Positions 16,336 to 23,931 of a stretch of DNA of 64,000 bases are shown here, piece after piece; positions within the stretch are counted from its first letter, which is position 1; each line of letters starts with the position of its first letter. This DNA is from Bacteroidales bacterium UBA3810 (GTDB lineage: Bacteria > Bacteroidota > Bacteroidia > Bacteroidales > Paludibacteraceae): contig DFEE01000021.1 of the NCBI GenBank assembly GCA_002368645.1, positions 3,680 through 67,679 of the forward strand, in the 5' to 3' direction. Both the position numbers and the translations under genes were made by a program. Under the pieces are notes generated by a model. That model ran no database searches. It saw nothing but the letters and a program-made list of their open reading frames with translations, and was not told where the DNA came from.

Positions 16336-17002
16336 CACAGCGCTCGTTGATTCCGCGCTGGTAAATGAGACTGCACAACAGTCTATTAACCTTTGGCATA
16401 TGGCACAATACGGCGGATGGATAATGATTATCCTTGCTATCTTGTTGGCGTGGGCTATCTATATTTTTATTGAGCGACTCATCACTATTCATGGTGCCAA
16501 TAAGGAGGATAAATCCTTCATGGATCGCATTCGTGACTATATTCATGACGGTAAGATTGACTCGGCTCTCAATCTCTGCAAACAGACGGATACGCCTTCC
16601 GCGCATATGATAGAGAAGGGTATAACCCGTATTGGCAGACCTATGCAAGATGTGCAAGTGGCGATTGAAAATGTCGGCAATCTGGAAGTCAGCATGTTGG
16701 AAAAGAACCTCGTTATCATGGCTACCATCGCAGGCGGTGCACCTATGCTCGGTTTCTTAGGAACAGTACTGGGTATGGTGCAGACCTTCTTTAACATGGC
16801 GAATAACGCTTCTGGCGTTATTGAAATGACAGCCCTCTCCGAGGGTATGTATCAGGCGATGGTCACCACTATTGGTGGTCTTATTGTCGGTATTATAGCA
16901 ATGTTTATGTATAACTTCCTGATGGCTCGTATCGACCGCGTTGTTACTAAGTTAGAGAGCCAGACGATGGAATTTATGGACCTCCTTAACGAACCTGCAT
17001 AA
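16310..17002 (+). CDS. exbB: ExbB/TolQ-type proton channel subunit
   Basis: Forms, with ExbD, the inner-membrane proton channel that energises TonB. The 230-residue protein has three membrane spans: WIMIILAILLAWAIYIFIE (about 37-56), MATIAGGAPMLGFLGTVLGMV (about 140-160) and MVTTIGGLIVGIIAMFMYNF (about 185-204). The GFLGTVLGMV motif with the channel-lining residues is intact. The start at 16310 overlaps pdxJ; the ATG at 16328 (MIDTALV) is an alternative. It is followed directly by exbD. Confidence 0.94.
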   Translation: MLLQVEMIDTALVDSALVNETAQQSINLWHMAQYGGWIMIILAILLAWAIYIFIERLITIHGANKEDKSFMDRIRDYIHDGKIDSALNLCKQTDTPSAHMIEKGITRIGRPMQDVQVAIENVGNLEVSMLEKNLVIMATIAGGAPMLGFLGTVLGMVQTFFNMANNASGVIEMTALSEGMYQAMVTTIGGLIVGIIAMFMYNFLMARIDRVVTKLESQTMEFMDLLNEPA

Positions 17003-17410
17003 ATGGCACTAAAAAGACGAAATAAAGTAGAAGCGTCCTTCTCGATGTCATCGATGACTGACCTCGTTTTTCTGCTCCTGCTGTTCTTTATCATGGCATC
17101 TACGATGTCATCACCTAATGATATCAAGATTAACCTGCCGCAAGCACGAGCCAAAACGACCACCAAGCAGGTTGTAGCCAAAGTCTCTATTGATAATTTA
17201 GGCGTGTACTATGTGGCTTTGGGCAAACAGAAACCGGTGGAAATTAACGCCGAAGACCTTGAGATGTACCTCGCCGGCGTTCAGGCGCAAGACTCAACGA
17301 TGTACATCGCATTGCACGCTGACCAAGATATCGCCTACAAGGAAGTTGTGCGTGTATTGGACATCGCCAATGAACATAAAATGAAAGTAGTTATAGCCAC
17401 CAAACGATAG
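17003..17410 (+). CDS. exbD: ExbD/TolR-type biopolymer transporter
   Basis: The 135-residue protein has one membrane span, MTDLVFLLLLFFIMAST, with the proton-conducting Asp in SSMTDLVF near residue 20, and a periplasmic domain of about 90 residues ending VVIATKR. It abuts exbB with no gap and is followed 25 bp later by the TonB gene, a standard arrangement. Confidence 0.95.
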   Translation: MALKRRNKVEASFSMSSMTDLVFLLLLFFIMASTMSSPNDIKINLPQARAKTTTKQVVAKVSIDNLGVYYVALGKQKPVEINAEDLEMYLAGVQAQDSTMYIALHADQDIAYKEVVRVLDIANEHKMKVVIATKR

Positions 17411-17435
17411 GTAGCCCTTACGGAAATCATAAACA

Positions 17436-18251
17436 ATGAAACCTACCCGGAAGAAGATACTATCAGCCTTGTTGACGGCGTTTATCATGGCGCTGATTTT
17501 CCTGCTCCTCTGGTTTATATACCTCTCGGCGCCTGTCCAAGAGGAGGATGAGGGAATTGAAGTGGCTTTCGGCGCCGTGCAAGAAGCCGGAGGGTATCAG
17601 GCTCAGGCCTCTCAAGCAGTACCTCTGCCGGAAGCATCCTCGCCTGCATCTACCGCATCGGCACCGTCCCAAACAGAGATGATTACTCAAGAGGACGAGG
17701 AATCTTTAGCTGTAGCCCGTCAGCGGGAGGAAGAAGAACGTAAACAAAAGGAATTAGAGGACGCTCAAAAAGCCGAGCTGGCAAAGAAAGAAGCCGAGGC
17801 GCGCGCACTTGCCGAAGCAAAAGCTAAAGCCCAAGCGGAAAAAGAGGCGCGTGAAGCACAAGCCATCGCTAAAGCCGGTGCCTTCGGCTCACTCTTCGGT
17901 AATAGCGGCTCAACTGCCGGCTCCGGCGATAGCCAAGGCGCAGGGCAAAAAGGTAATCCTGTTGGCAAAGGCTCTATCGGAGGCAATGTCTGGAGCTTAG
18001 ACGGACGCGATGTCAAGGCAATGCCGAAACCATCGGATGACTTTAAACAAGAAGGTAAAGTTGTTGTCCAAATCATCGTGGATGCCAACGGCAATGTGGT
18101 ATCGGCACAAGCCATTGATAAAGGCTCTACTATCTCCGATGACTACACCCGTCAACTCGCAGTTAAAGCTGCCTATAAAGCCAAATTCAGCTTTACTGAC
18201 AGACCGGATAAACAAATTGGAACCATCACTTATTACTTTAAATACAAGTAA
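17436..18251 (+). CDS. tonB: TonB-family energy transducer
   Basis: Couples the ExbBD proton channel to outer-membrane TonB-dependent receptors. The 271 residues show a membrane anchor ILSALLTAFIMALIFLLLWF (about 8-28), a long Glu/Ala/Lys-rich helix (about 85-145), a Gly/Ser linker, and a C-terminal TonB domain beginning EGKVVVQIIVDANGNVVSA and ending in ITYYFKYK. Instead of the usual Pro-rich spacer it has a KEAEARALAEAK-type coiled helix, closer to TolA in style, so a TolA-like role with the adjacent ExbBD cannot be excluded. Confidence 0.88.
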   Translation: MKPTRKKILSALLTAFIMALIFLLLWFIYLSAPVQEEDEGIEVAFGAVQEAGGYQAQASQAVPLPEASSPASTASAPSQTEMITQEDEESLAVARQREEEERKQKELEDAQKAELAKKEAEARALAEAKAKAQAEKEAREAQAIAKAGAFGSLFGNSGSTAGSGDSQGAGQKGNPVGKGSIGGNVWSLDGRDVKAMPKPSDDFKQEGKVVVQIIVDANGNVVSAQAIDKGSTISDDYTRQLAVKAAYKAKFSFTDRPDKQIGTITYYFKYK

Positions 18252-18253
18252 CA

Positions 18254-18781
18254 ATGAACTATTTATTTTTAGACAAAGGCTTTGAAGAAATCGAAGCTTT
18301 AACGACAACTGATTTGCTACGACGTGCAGGGATTGACCTCACGTTAGTTTCTGTGACCGGTAATGAGATGGTTATTGGTGCCCATGAGATTACTGTCAAA
18401 GCAGATGCACTCATGGAGAACACCGACTTTAGTGATGCAGAAATGCTTATCCTCCCCGGTGGTCCTACCCATTTAGACCGGTGTGAGGCGCTCTGTGATT
18501 TGCTTAAAAATCATGACAAACAAGGCAAACCAATCGCCGCTATCTGCGCTGCACCTTCTGTCTTAGGCAAGTTAGGCATTCTGGACGGTAAGCAGGCAAC
18601 CTGTTACCCGGGCTTTGAACAATACCTCGGTGAAGCCTATGTCGGTGGCTTGGTTGTTGAGAGTAAGAATATCATCACCGCTAAAGGTCCGGGCTTGAGC
18701 GCAGATTTTGCCTTTTGCATAATTGAACACCTTGTCGGCTCTGAAAAGGCAGATGAAGTCTATGATACGGCACAATATTAA
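18254..18781 (+). CDS. DJ-1/PfpI family protein (YajL/ThiJ-like)
   Basis: A 175-residue class I glutamine amidotransferase-like fold. The nucleophile elbow AAICAAPSVLG near residue 98 contains the conserved Cys, and the FEEIEALTTTDLLRRAG segment near the start has the conserved Glu that stabilises it. Members act as protein or nucleotide deglycases or oxidative-stress chaperones; which applies here is not visible. It starts 2 bp after tonB, within the same operon. Confidence 0.9.
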   Translation: MNYLFLDKGFEEIEALTTTDLLRRAGIDLTLVSVTGNEMVIGAHEITVKADALMENTDFSDAEMLILPGGPTHLDRCEALCDLLKNHDKQGKPIAAICAAPSVLGKLGILDGKQATCYPGFEQYLGEAYVGGLVVESKNIITAKGPGLSADFAFCIIEHLVGSEKADEVYDTAQY

Positions 18782-18816
18782 ATAGTATAACAAAACATTA
18801 AATAGTATAACAAAAC
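18777..18816 (+). repeat. Perfect 20-bp tandem duplication
   Basis: ATTAAATAGTATAACAAAAC occurs twice head to tail (18777-18796, 18797-18816). The first copy includes the TAA stop of the DJ-1 gene and the second ends 3 bp before the next ATG. It looks like a recent slippage duplication of the intercistronic spacer. Confidence 0.9.
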
Positions 18817-18819
18817 GAT

Positions 18820-19941
18820 ATGAAGAAATTTTACGTAACAATGGCAGCACTCCTCTTTACCATGGGGATGATTGCCCAAACAGTGGACAAAGCGACCGTA
18901 GAAGCCGGTGCTTCTGCGGCGAAAAAAGCCGGTGAGGAACTTAAGAAGGTTGATACCGGCGAAAAGGCGTGGAAATTTGATGGTGTAGTAGGCTTGAATG
19001 CTGCTGCTACCGGACTTGTGAATTGGGCTGCCGGTGGTAAGAATAATGTCAACGGCTTAGCGTATGCCAAGTTGCACCTGTTGTATCACAAAAACGCGAT
19101 TGCCTGGGAAACCAATTTTGATACCGAGTTTGGTCTGACCTATATAGACCAGAAAGAGGATGCATTCCAGAAATCTTCGGACCAAATCAAATTGGCTACC
19201 AAGTTCGGTTGGGAGTTCCATACCGATTGGTATCTAACGGTATTGGCGGGTTTCCAGAGCCAATATGCTCTTGGCCGTGACTATGTGACGGGTTATAATC
19301 CTGTTATCTCTAAATGGTTGGCGCCTTCATTCACTGATATCTCTGTCGGTATTGACTATAAGCACAGTGTTAATGGAGCAGACTTCTCCCTCTATCTTTC
19401 TCCGATAGCCGGCCGTATCTCAACAGCCTATATCAGTGATGCTACCAACGCTGCACTGAACAACGAGTATATCGCCTATTGCAACGACAAAGGCGAAACG
19501 CCCGATCCGACATGGGACTATGCGCAGAAATTAAAGGATAAATACGGTGTATCCTATTATGATGCCAATTCGGTTAAGATGTATGACCGCAATGCAAGAG
19601 CAGAGTTTGGTTTGAGCATCAAAGGTGCTATCGCTTATAAGTATGAGAACCTGACTCTTGGTACTACCGTAGCAATCTTCTCTCCGTATGCCGGCAAAGG
19701 ATTTGATTTAAACGGCACTGACCCTTATTTCAAATACTCCAATAAGAACCGTCAGTTCGGTCTATTTGATGTTGATTGGGATGTCTCAATCTCTTACCAG
19801 TTCCTCAAGGTTCTTAATGTGACCTTGTCCACCAGTCTCAAGTACTATCCTGGTACACTTATCGCTAACAGTGATGGTATTGAGAGCGAACGCGTGCAAT
19901 TCAAGTCTGTCTTAGGTTTAGGTATTGGTTATAGTTTCTAA
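18820..19941 (+). CDS. DUF3078 outer-membrane protein (second copy)
   Basis: A 373-residue exported protein: signal peptide FYVTMAALLFTMGMIAQ, a helical Ala/Lys/Glu stretch (about 23-50), then a beta-barrel-like region starting KFDGVVGLNAAATGLVNWAAGG and ending in GLGIGYSF with a C-terminal Phe, typical of outer-membrane proteins. DUF3078 has no known function. It lies between the TonB energiser genes and zapA-rny. Confidence 0.85.
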   Translation: MKKFYVTMAALLFTMGMIAQTVDKATVEAGASAAKKAGEELKKVDTGEKAWKFDGVVGLNAAATGLVNWAAGGKNNVNGLAYAKLHLLYHKNAIAWETNFDTEFGLTYIDQKEDAFQKSSDQIKLATKFGWEFHTDWYLTVLAGFQSQYALGRDYVTGYNPVISKWLAPSFTDISVGIDYKHSVNGADFSLYLSPIAGRISTAYISDATNAALNNEYIAYCNDKGETPDPTWDYAQKLKDKYGVSYYDANSVKMYDRNARAEFGLSIKGAIAYKYENLTLGTTVAIFSPYAGKGFDLNGTDPYFKYSNKNRQFGLFDVDWDVSISYQFLKVLNVTLSTSLKYYPGTLIANSDGIESERVQFKSVLGLGIGYSF

Positions 19942-20222
19942 TGATGGATAACCTACAGGAACTTGACCATAACGTGACCATCCTCCTGGAGCGATATAGA
20001 GCACTTCAGGAGGAGATTAGTGCTCTTAAGTCAAATTCCGAAAAACTGCGCGAAGAGATTATCCGTTCGCATAGCGAGTTGGAGACTCTTCGACGCAACT
20101 ACAAACATCTTCAAGACGCCATGGGACTCATCGGCGCCGATGAAACGAGGGAAGCCGCTCGACGACACCTCACGCAACTCATCGCTGAGATTGATAATGC
20201 CTTGGAGATTTTAAAACAATAA
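19941..20222 (+). CDS. Small coiled-coil protein upstream of zapA
   Basis: 93 residues, almost all predicted coiled coil: heptads run through LLERYRALQEEISALKSNSEKL and further, with a second helix at the C-terminus. It is not a recognised enzyme. The ATG overlaps the preceding stop (TAATG), and zapA follows after 7 bp. The position next to zapA hints at a cell-division partner resembling ZapB; this is inference from context only. Confidence 0.75.
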   Translation: MMDNLQELDHNVTILLERYRALQEEISALKSNSEKLREEIIRSHSELETLRRNYKHLQDAMGLIGADETREAARRHLTQLIAEIDNALEILKQ

Positions 20223-20229
20223 TTTACCC

Positions 20230-20520
20230 ATGGATACGCAGCGAATAAATCTTAAAATTGCGGCTTACACAGTCCCCTTAGATGTGCCGAGGGACAAGGA
20301 GGAAATTTACCGCAAAGCAGCGGTTATCCTCAACGAGAGGTACAACTTATATCTGCGACAACGGCCTAATGCATCCGTGGAACAATTATGGATGTATGTC
20401 GCACTCGAAATGGCGGTCAACCTGAACGCTGACGCGAGAGATAAGGCCATCCAACCAATTGAAGAAAAAATTAACGAAATAAATAATAAGGTGTTATTAA
20501 CACTGAATGAACAACACTAA
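20230..20520 (+). CDS. zapA: Cell division protein ZapA
   Basis: A 96-residue FtsZ-associated protein that stabilises the Z ring. RINLKIAAYTVPLDVPRDKEEIYRKAA at the N-terminus is the ZapA globular domain, followed by a helix that would form the tetrameric coiled coil (LWMYVALEMAVNLNADA onward). It is followed by rny after 14 bp. Confidence 0.88.
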   Translation: MDTQRINLKIAAYTVPLDVPRDKEEIYRKAAVILNERYNLYLRQRPNASVEQLWMYVALEMAVNLNADARDKAIQPIEEKINEINNKVLLTLNEQH

Positions 20521-20534
20521 TTAATAAAATTACT

Positions 20535-22064
20535 ATGTATCTGTTGTGGAATGTACTCATTGCATTTGGGGCTCTTTTGATAGGTGGCGGTATCACCTAT
20601 CTGATTATGAATACTACCAGCCTCAATATCATTAAAAAGGCGGAAGCCGAAGCCGAGGTGATTAAAAAGAACAAACTCCTCGAAGTCAAAGAGAAATCTA
20701 TTGCCCTTAAGTTGGAACATGATAACCAAGTCCGTGAAGATGACAAACGCAAAGCGGCGCGTGAACAGCAACTTAATCAGCGCGAAAATCAACTCAATCA
20801 ACGCCAAGGCGATTTGCAACGCGCACAAAACGAACTGAATCAAAAGTCTCAGCAAGTTGACGCTCAAGCCAAAGCATTAGAGTTCCGTTCGGCTGAAATT
20901 GAAAAGATGAATCGCGAGGCGCAAAAACAATTGGAGGCTATTTCCGGCATTTCTGCTGAAGATGCTAAGAAACAACTCGTTGAAGCATTGCGTGATGAAG
21001 CTAAAACAGCTGCTATGGCGTATATCAACGACACCATGGAGGAGGCGCGTATCAATGCTAAAAAGGAGGCACAGAAGATTGTTATCCAAACTATCCAGCG
21101 GTGTGCATCTGAGACGACGGTAGAGAATGCTGTGACCGTCTTCCACCTCGATAACGAGGAGGTGAAAGGGCGTATCATCGGCCGTGAAGGTCGTAACATC
21201 CGCGCTTTAGAGGCGGCTACTGGAGCCGAAATTATTGTGGACGATACCCCGGACTGTATCACCATTTCAGGTTATGACCCCATCCGTCGTGAAGTTGCTG
21301 CTTTAGCATTGCACCAATTGATTCAAGATGGTCGTATTCACCCGGCACGTATTGAAGAGGTCGTCGCTAAAGTAGAGAAACAGGTTGAAGATGAGATTAT
21401 TGAGACCGGTAAACGCACAACTATCGACTTGGGTGTACATGGCTTGCATCCGGAACTTATCCGTCTTATCGGTAAGATGAAATACCGTTCATCCTATGGT
21501 CAAAACCTGCTGGAGCATAGCCGCGAGACTGCCAACCTTAGTGCTATCATGGCTGCGGAACTGGGGCTTAATCCCAAACGTGCACGTCGTGCCGGATTAC
21601 TGCATGATATCGGTAAAGTTGCAGATAATGAGGAAGAGTTGCCGCATGCTGCTTTGGGTGGTAAGATTTGTGAGAAATATGGTGAAAAGCCCGATATTGT
21701 TAATGCAGTAGCGGCTCACCATGATGAATGTGAGATGGAGACCCTTATCGCTCCTATCGTTCAAGCTTGTGATGCTATTTCCGGTGCACGCCCGGGAGCT
21801 CGTCGAGAGATCGTCGAGTCCTATATCAAACGACTCAATGACCTCGAGGCTATTGCAATGTCTTTCCCCGGAGTGGTGAAAACCTATGCTTTGCAAGCCG
21901 GACGTGAATTACGAGTTATCGTAGGAGCCGACCAAATCGGCGATAAAGACACAGAGTTGCTCTCTTTCGACCTCGCTAAACGTATTCAGGACGAAATGAC
22001 CTACCCGGGACAAGTCAAAGTGACCGTTATCCGAGAAACACGGGCTATCAACTACGCTAAATAA
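20535..22064 (+). CDS. rny: Ribonuclease Y
   Basis: A membrane-anchored endoribonuclease that starts mRNA decay. The 509 residues show an N-terminal span (LWNVLIAFGALLIGGGITYLIM, residues 3-24), a long coiled coil to about 190, a KH domain with GRIIGREGRNIRALE near 212-226, and an HD domain with LLHDIGKV (about 353) and AAHHDE. The start at 20535 places the membrane span at the N-terminus, as in the family. Confidence 0.97.
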   Translation: MYLLWNVLIAFGALLIGGGITYLIMNTTSLNIIKKAEAEAEVIKKNKLLEVKEKSIALKLEHDNQVREDDKRKAAREQQLNQRENQLNQRQGDLQRAQNELNQKSQQVDAQAKALEFRSAEIEKMNREAQKQLEAISGISAEDAKKQLVEALRDEAKTAAMAYINDTMEEARINAKKEAQKIVIQTIQRCASETTVENAVTVFHLDNEEVKGRIIGREGRNIRALEAATGAEIIVDDTPDCITISGYDPIRREVAALALHQLIQDGRIHPARIEEVVAKVEKQVEDEIIETGKRTTIDLGVHGLHPELIRLIGKMKYRSSYGQNLLEHSRETANLSAIMAAELGLNPKRARRAGLLHDIGKVADNEEELPHAALGGKICEKYGEKPDIVNAVAAHHDECEMETLIAPIVQACDAISGARPGARREIVESYIKRLNDLEAIAMSFPGVVKTYALQAGRELRVIVGADQIGDKDTELLSFDLAKRIQDEMTYPGQVKVTVIRETRAINYAK

Positions 22065-22123
22065 GTTGAAAATAGTTAAAATAACTTCAAAAAGAAGAAA
22101 ATATGCATAAAAATGAAGAAAAA

Positions 22124-22155
22124 TTTGCATATTTCATGAAAAAGATGTATTTTTG
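22124..22155 (+). promoter_or_regulatory. Promoter of rimP-nusA-infB
   Basis: TTTG at 22124-22127 and TATTTTTG at 22148-22155, spaced by 20 bp, with the extended -33 TTTGCATATTTC. Transcription should start near 22162, just before a leader hairpin. Confidence 0.75.
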
Positions 22156-22169
22156 CATGCTTTTTGATA

Positions 22170-22196
22170 AAAGGAGCGCCCTGGTGGCACTCCTTT
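22170..22196 (+). promoter_or_regulatory. Leader hairpin of the rimP operon
   Basis: AAAGGAG (22170-22176) pairs with CTCCTTT (22190-22196), one mismatch follows, then GCC (22178-22180) pairs with GGC (22186-22188) around a 5-nt loop. It fills most of the roughly 47-nt leader. The 3' arm resembles the 16S anti-Shine-Dalgarno tail. A control role is inferred; the base pairing is seen. Confidence 0.5.
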
Positions 22197-22208
22197 CTTG
22201 TTAAAATT

Positions 22209-22619
22209 ATGATAAATAAGATTCGTGATTTAGTGAACCGCTTCCTCCTTGAGGACGGTAAAGGTTATGAACTTCAAACCTTAGAAGTGGACAAGGATAA
22301 CAATATCCTCGTTGAGATTGATCGTTTAGGGGTCGTTGATGTGGATGACTGTGCTGCGCTCAACCGCTATTTGGTGGCGCAATTGGGCGATGCTTTAGAT
22401 GATTATAGTTTGGAGGTTGGCTCCGTGAGCCTCACCGCACCTTTTAAGTCTTCTATCCAATTTCACAAGAACTTGGGTGCCAATGTCATTGTCACCGATA
22501 AGGAGGGGAAACGCCACTCTGGACAACTTAACTCGGTAGATGAGGAGACTTTCATGGTCAATGATGATGTCTATCGATATGACGAAGTGCAATCTGTCGT
22601 GGCACAAATCAAATTCTAA
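22209..22619 (+). CDS. rimP: Ribosome maturation factor RimP
   Basis: A 136-residue factor for 30S maturation. The N-terminal domain contains ILVEIDRLGVVDVDDCAALNRYL and LEVGSVSLTAPFKSSIQFHKNLG, matching the RimP signature of VD-small-subunit binding and SSPGLDRPL-like loop (here changed to SVSLTAPFKS). A C-terminal SH3-like domain follows. The ATG at 22209 is chosen because the upstream codons overlap the leader hairpin. It precedes nusA and infB, the classic order. Confidence 0.93.
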   Translation: MINKIRDLVNRFLLEDGKGYELQTLEVDKDNNILVEIDRLGVVDVDDCAALNRYLVAQLGDALDDYSLEVGSVSLTAPFKSSIQFHKNLGANVIVTDKEGKRHSGQLNSVDEETFMVNDDVYRYDEVQSVVAQIKF

Positions 22620-22646
22620 TTGAAAATATATTAAACTACAATAAAA

Positions 22647-23897
22647 ATGGCTAAAACTAAAGAATCAATCAACCTGATTGACATTTTTTCGGAGTTCAAA
22701 GAACTCAAGAACATTGACCGTCAAACATTTATTAGCGTTTTAGAAGAGTCTTTCCGGAGCGTTATCAGTAAAATGTACGGTACGGATTCCAACTACGATG
22801 TGATTATCAACCCTGATAAAGGTGACTTGGAGGTGTACCGCAATCGTCTTGTGATGGAGGACGGCGATGTCGCTAACCCTGATACACAGATTGAACTCAG
22901 TGAGGCGCGTAAGATTGATGACGAGGCTGAAATCGGTGAGGAAGTGACCGATAAAGTTGAGTTCGAATCATTCGGACGCCGTATGATTCTTAATCTCCGT
23001 CAGACTTTGGCTTCTAAGCTTCTGGAATTGCAGAAGGAGAACTTATACATCAAGTACTCCCAAATGTTAGGTCAGGTCGTTACCGGCGAATTATACCAAG
23101 TGTGGAAGAAAGAAATGCTCCTCTTGGACGAAGAGGGGAATGAACTTTATCTTCCCAAACAAAACCAGATTCCTACTGATTTCTACCGCAAAGGTGACCA
23201 AGTGCGTGCCGTTGTCGTTCAAGTTGAGAATAAAAACCTCAACCCCAAAATCATCTTGAGCCGTATTAGCCCGCTCTTCTTACAGCGTCTCTTTGAACAG
23301 GAAGTGCCTGAGATTCACGATGGTATTATTGCTATTAAGAACATAGCCCGTATTCCGGGCGAGCGTGCTAAAGTGGCGGTGGAATCCTCCGATGACCGTA
23401 TTGACCCCGTCGGAGCTTGCGTAGGTATTAAGGGGGCTCGTATTCATGGTATTGTTCGCGAACTACGAAATGAGAATATCGATGTTATTAATTATACATC
23501 CAATCCTAATCTCTATATTCAGCGTGCCTTAGCCCCTGCTAAAATTAAATCTATGGAGATTGATGAGGAACTCAAGACCGCAAATGTCTATCTCGACCCC
23601 GAAGAGGTCAGCCTCGCTATCGGTAAAGGCGGCTTCAATATCAAATTGGCTTCCATGCTGACTGGTTATAAGATTGAGGTTTACCGCGATGTACCCGAAG
23701 AAGAGGATGATATTATGCTGGATGAGTTCAATGACGAAATCGAACAATGGGTTCTTGATACATTCAAGGCTATGGGACTTGACACTGCGCGCGCCGTTAT
23801 GGATACCCCGCGGGAGGAACTCATTAAAGGTACCGATCTCGAAGAGGAGACTGTTGACCACGTCTTGGATGTAATCCGTGAAGAATTTGAAGACTAA
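22647..23897 (+). CDS. nusA: Transcription termination/antitermination protein NusA
   Basis: Binds RNA polymerase and nascent RNA to modulate pausing and termination. The 416 residues contain the N-terminal polymerase-binding domain (1-125), an S1 domain (about 130-200), and two KH domains: VGACVGIKGARIHGIVREL near 257-275 and EEVSLAIGKGGFNIKLASML near 317-336. A short acidic tail (EEETVDHVLDVI) follows; the extra C-terminal acidic repeats of E. coli NusA are absent, as is usual in this phylum. Confidence 0.97.
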   Translation: MAKTKESINLIDIFSEFKELKNIDRQTFISVLEESFRSVISKMYGTDSNYDVIINPDKGDLEVYRNRLVMEDGDVANPDTQIELSEARKIDDEAEIGEEVTDKVEFESFGRRMILNLRQTLASKLLELQKENLYIKYSQMLGQVVTGELYQVWKKEMLLLDEEGNELYLPKQNQIPTDFYRKGDQVRAVVVQVENKNLNPKIILSRISPLFLQRLFEQEVPEIHDGIIAIKNIARIPGERAKVAVESSDDRIDPVGACVGIKGARIHGIVRELRNENIDVINYTSNPNLYIQRALAPAKIKSMEIDEELKTANVYLDPEEVSLAIGKGGFNIKLASMLTGYKIEVYRDVPEEEDDIMLDEFNDEIEQWVLDTFKAMGLDTARAVMDTPREELIKGTDLEEETVDHVLDVIREEFED

Positions 23898-23920
23898 TAA
23901 CTCATACTAACTTTTAAACG

Positions 23921-23931
23921 AAAGGAGCGTT
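23921..23931 (+). promoter_or_regulatory. Strong Shine-Dalgarno sequence before infB
   Basis: AAAGGAG at 23921-23927 lies 4 nt before the infB ATG (23932). Most genes in this window have no such sequence, as expected for Bacteroidota, so its presence before IF-2 is notable. Confidence 0.6.
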
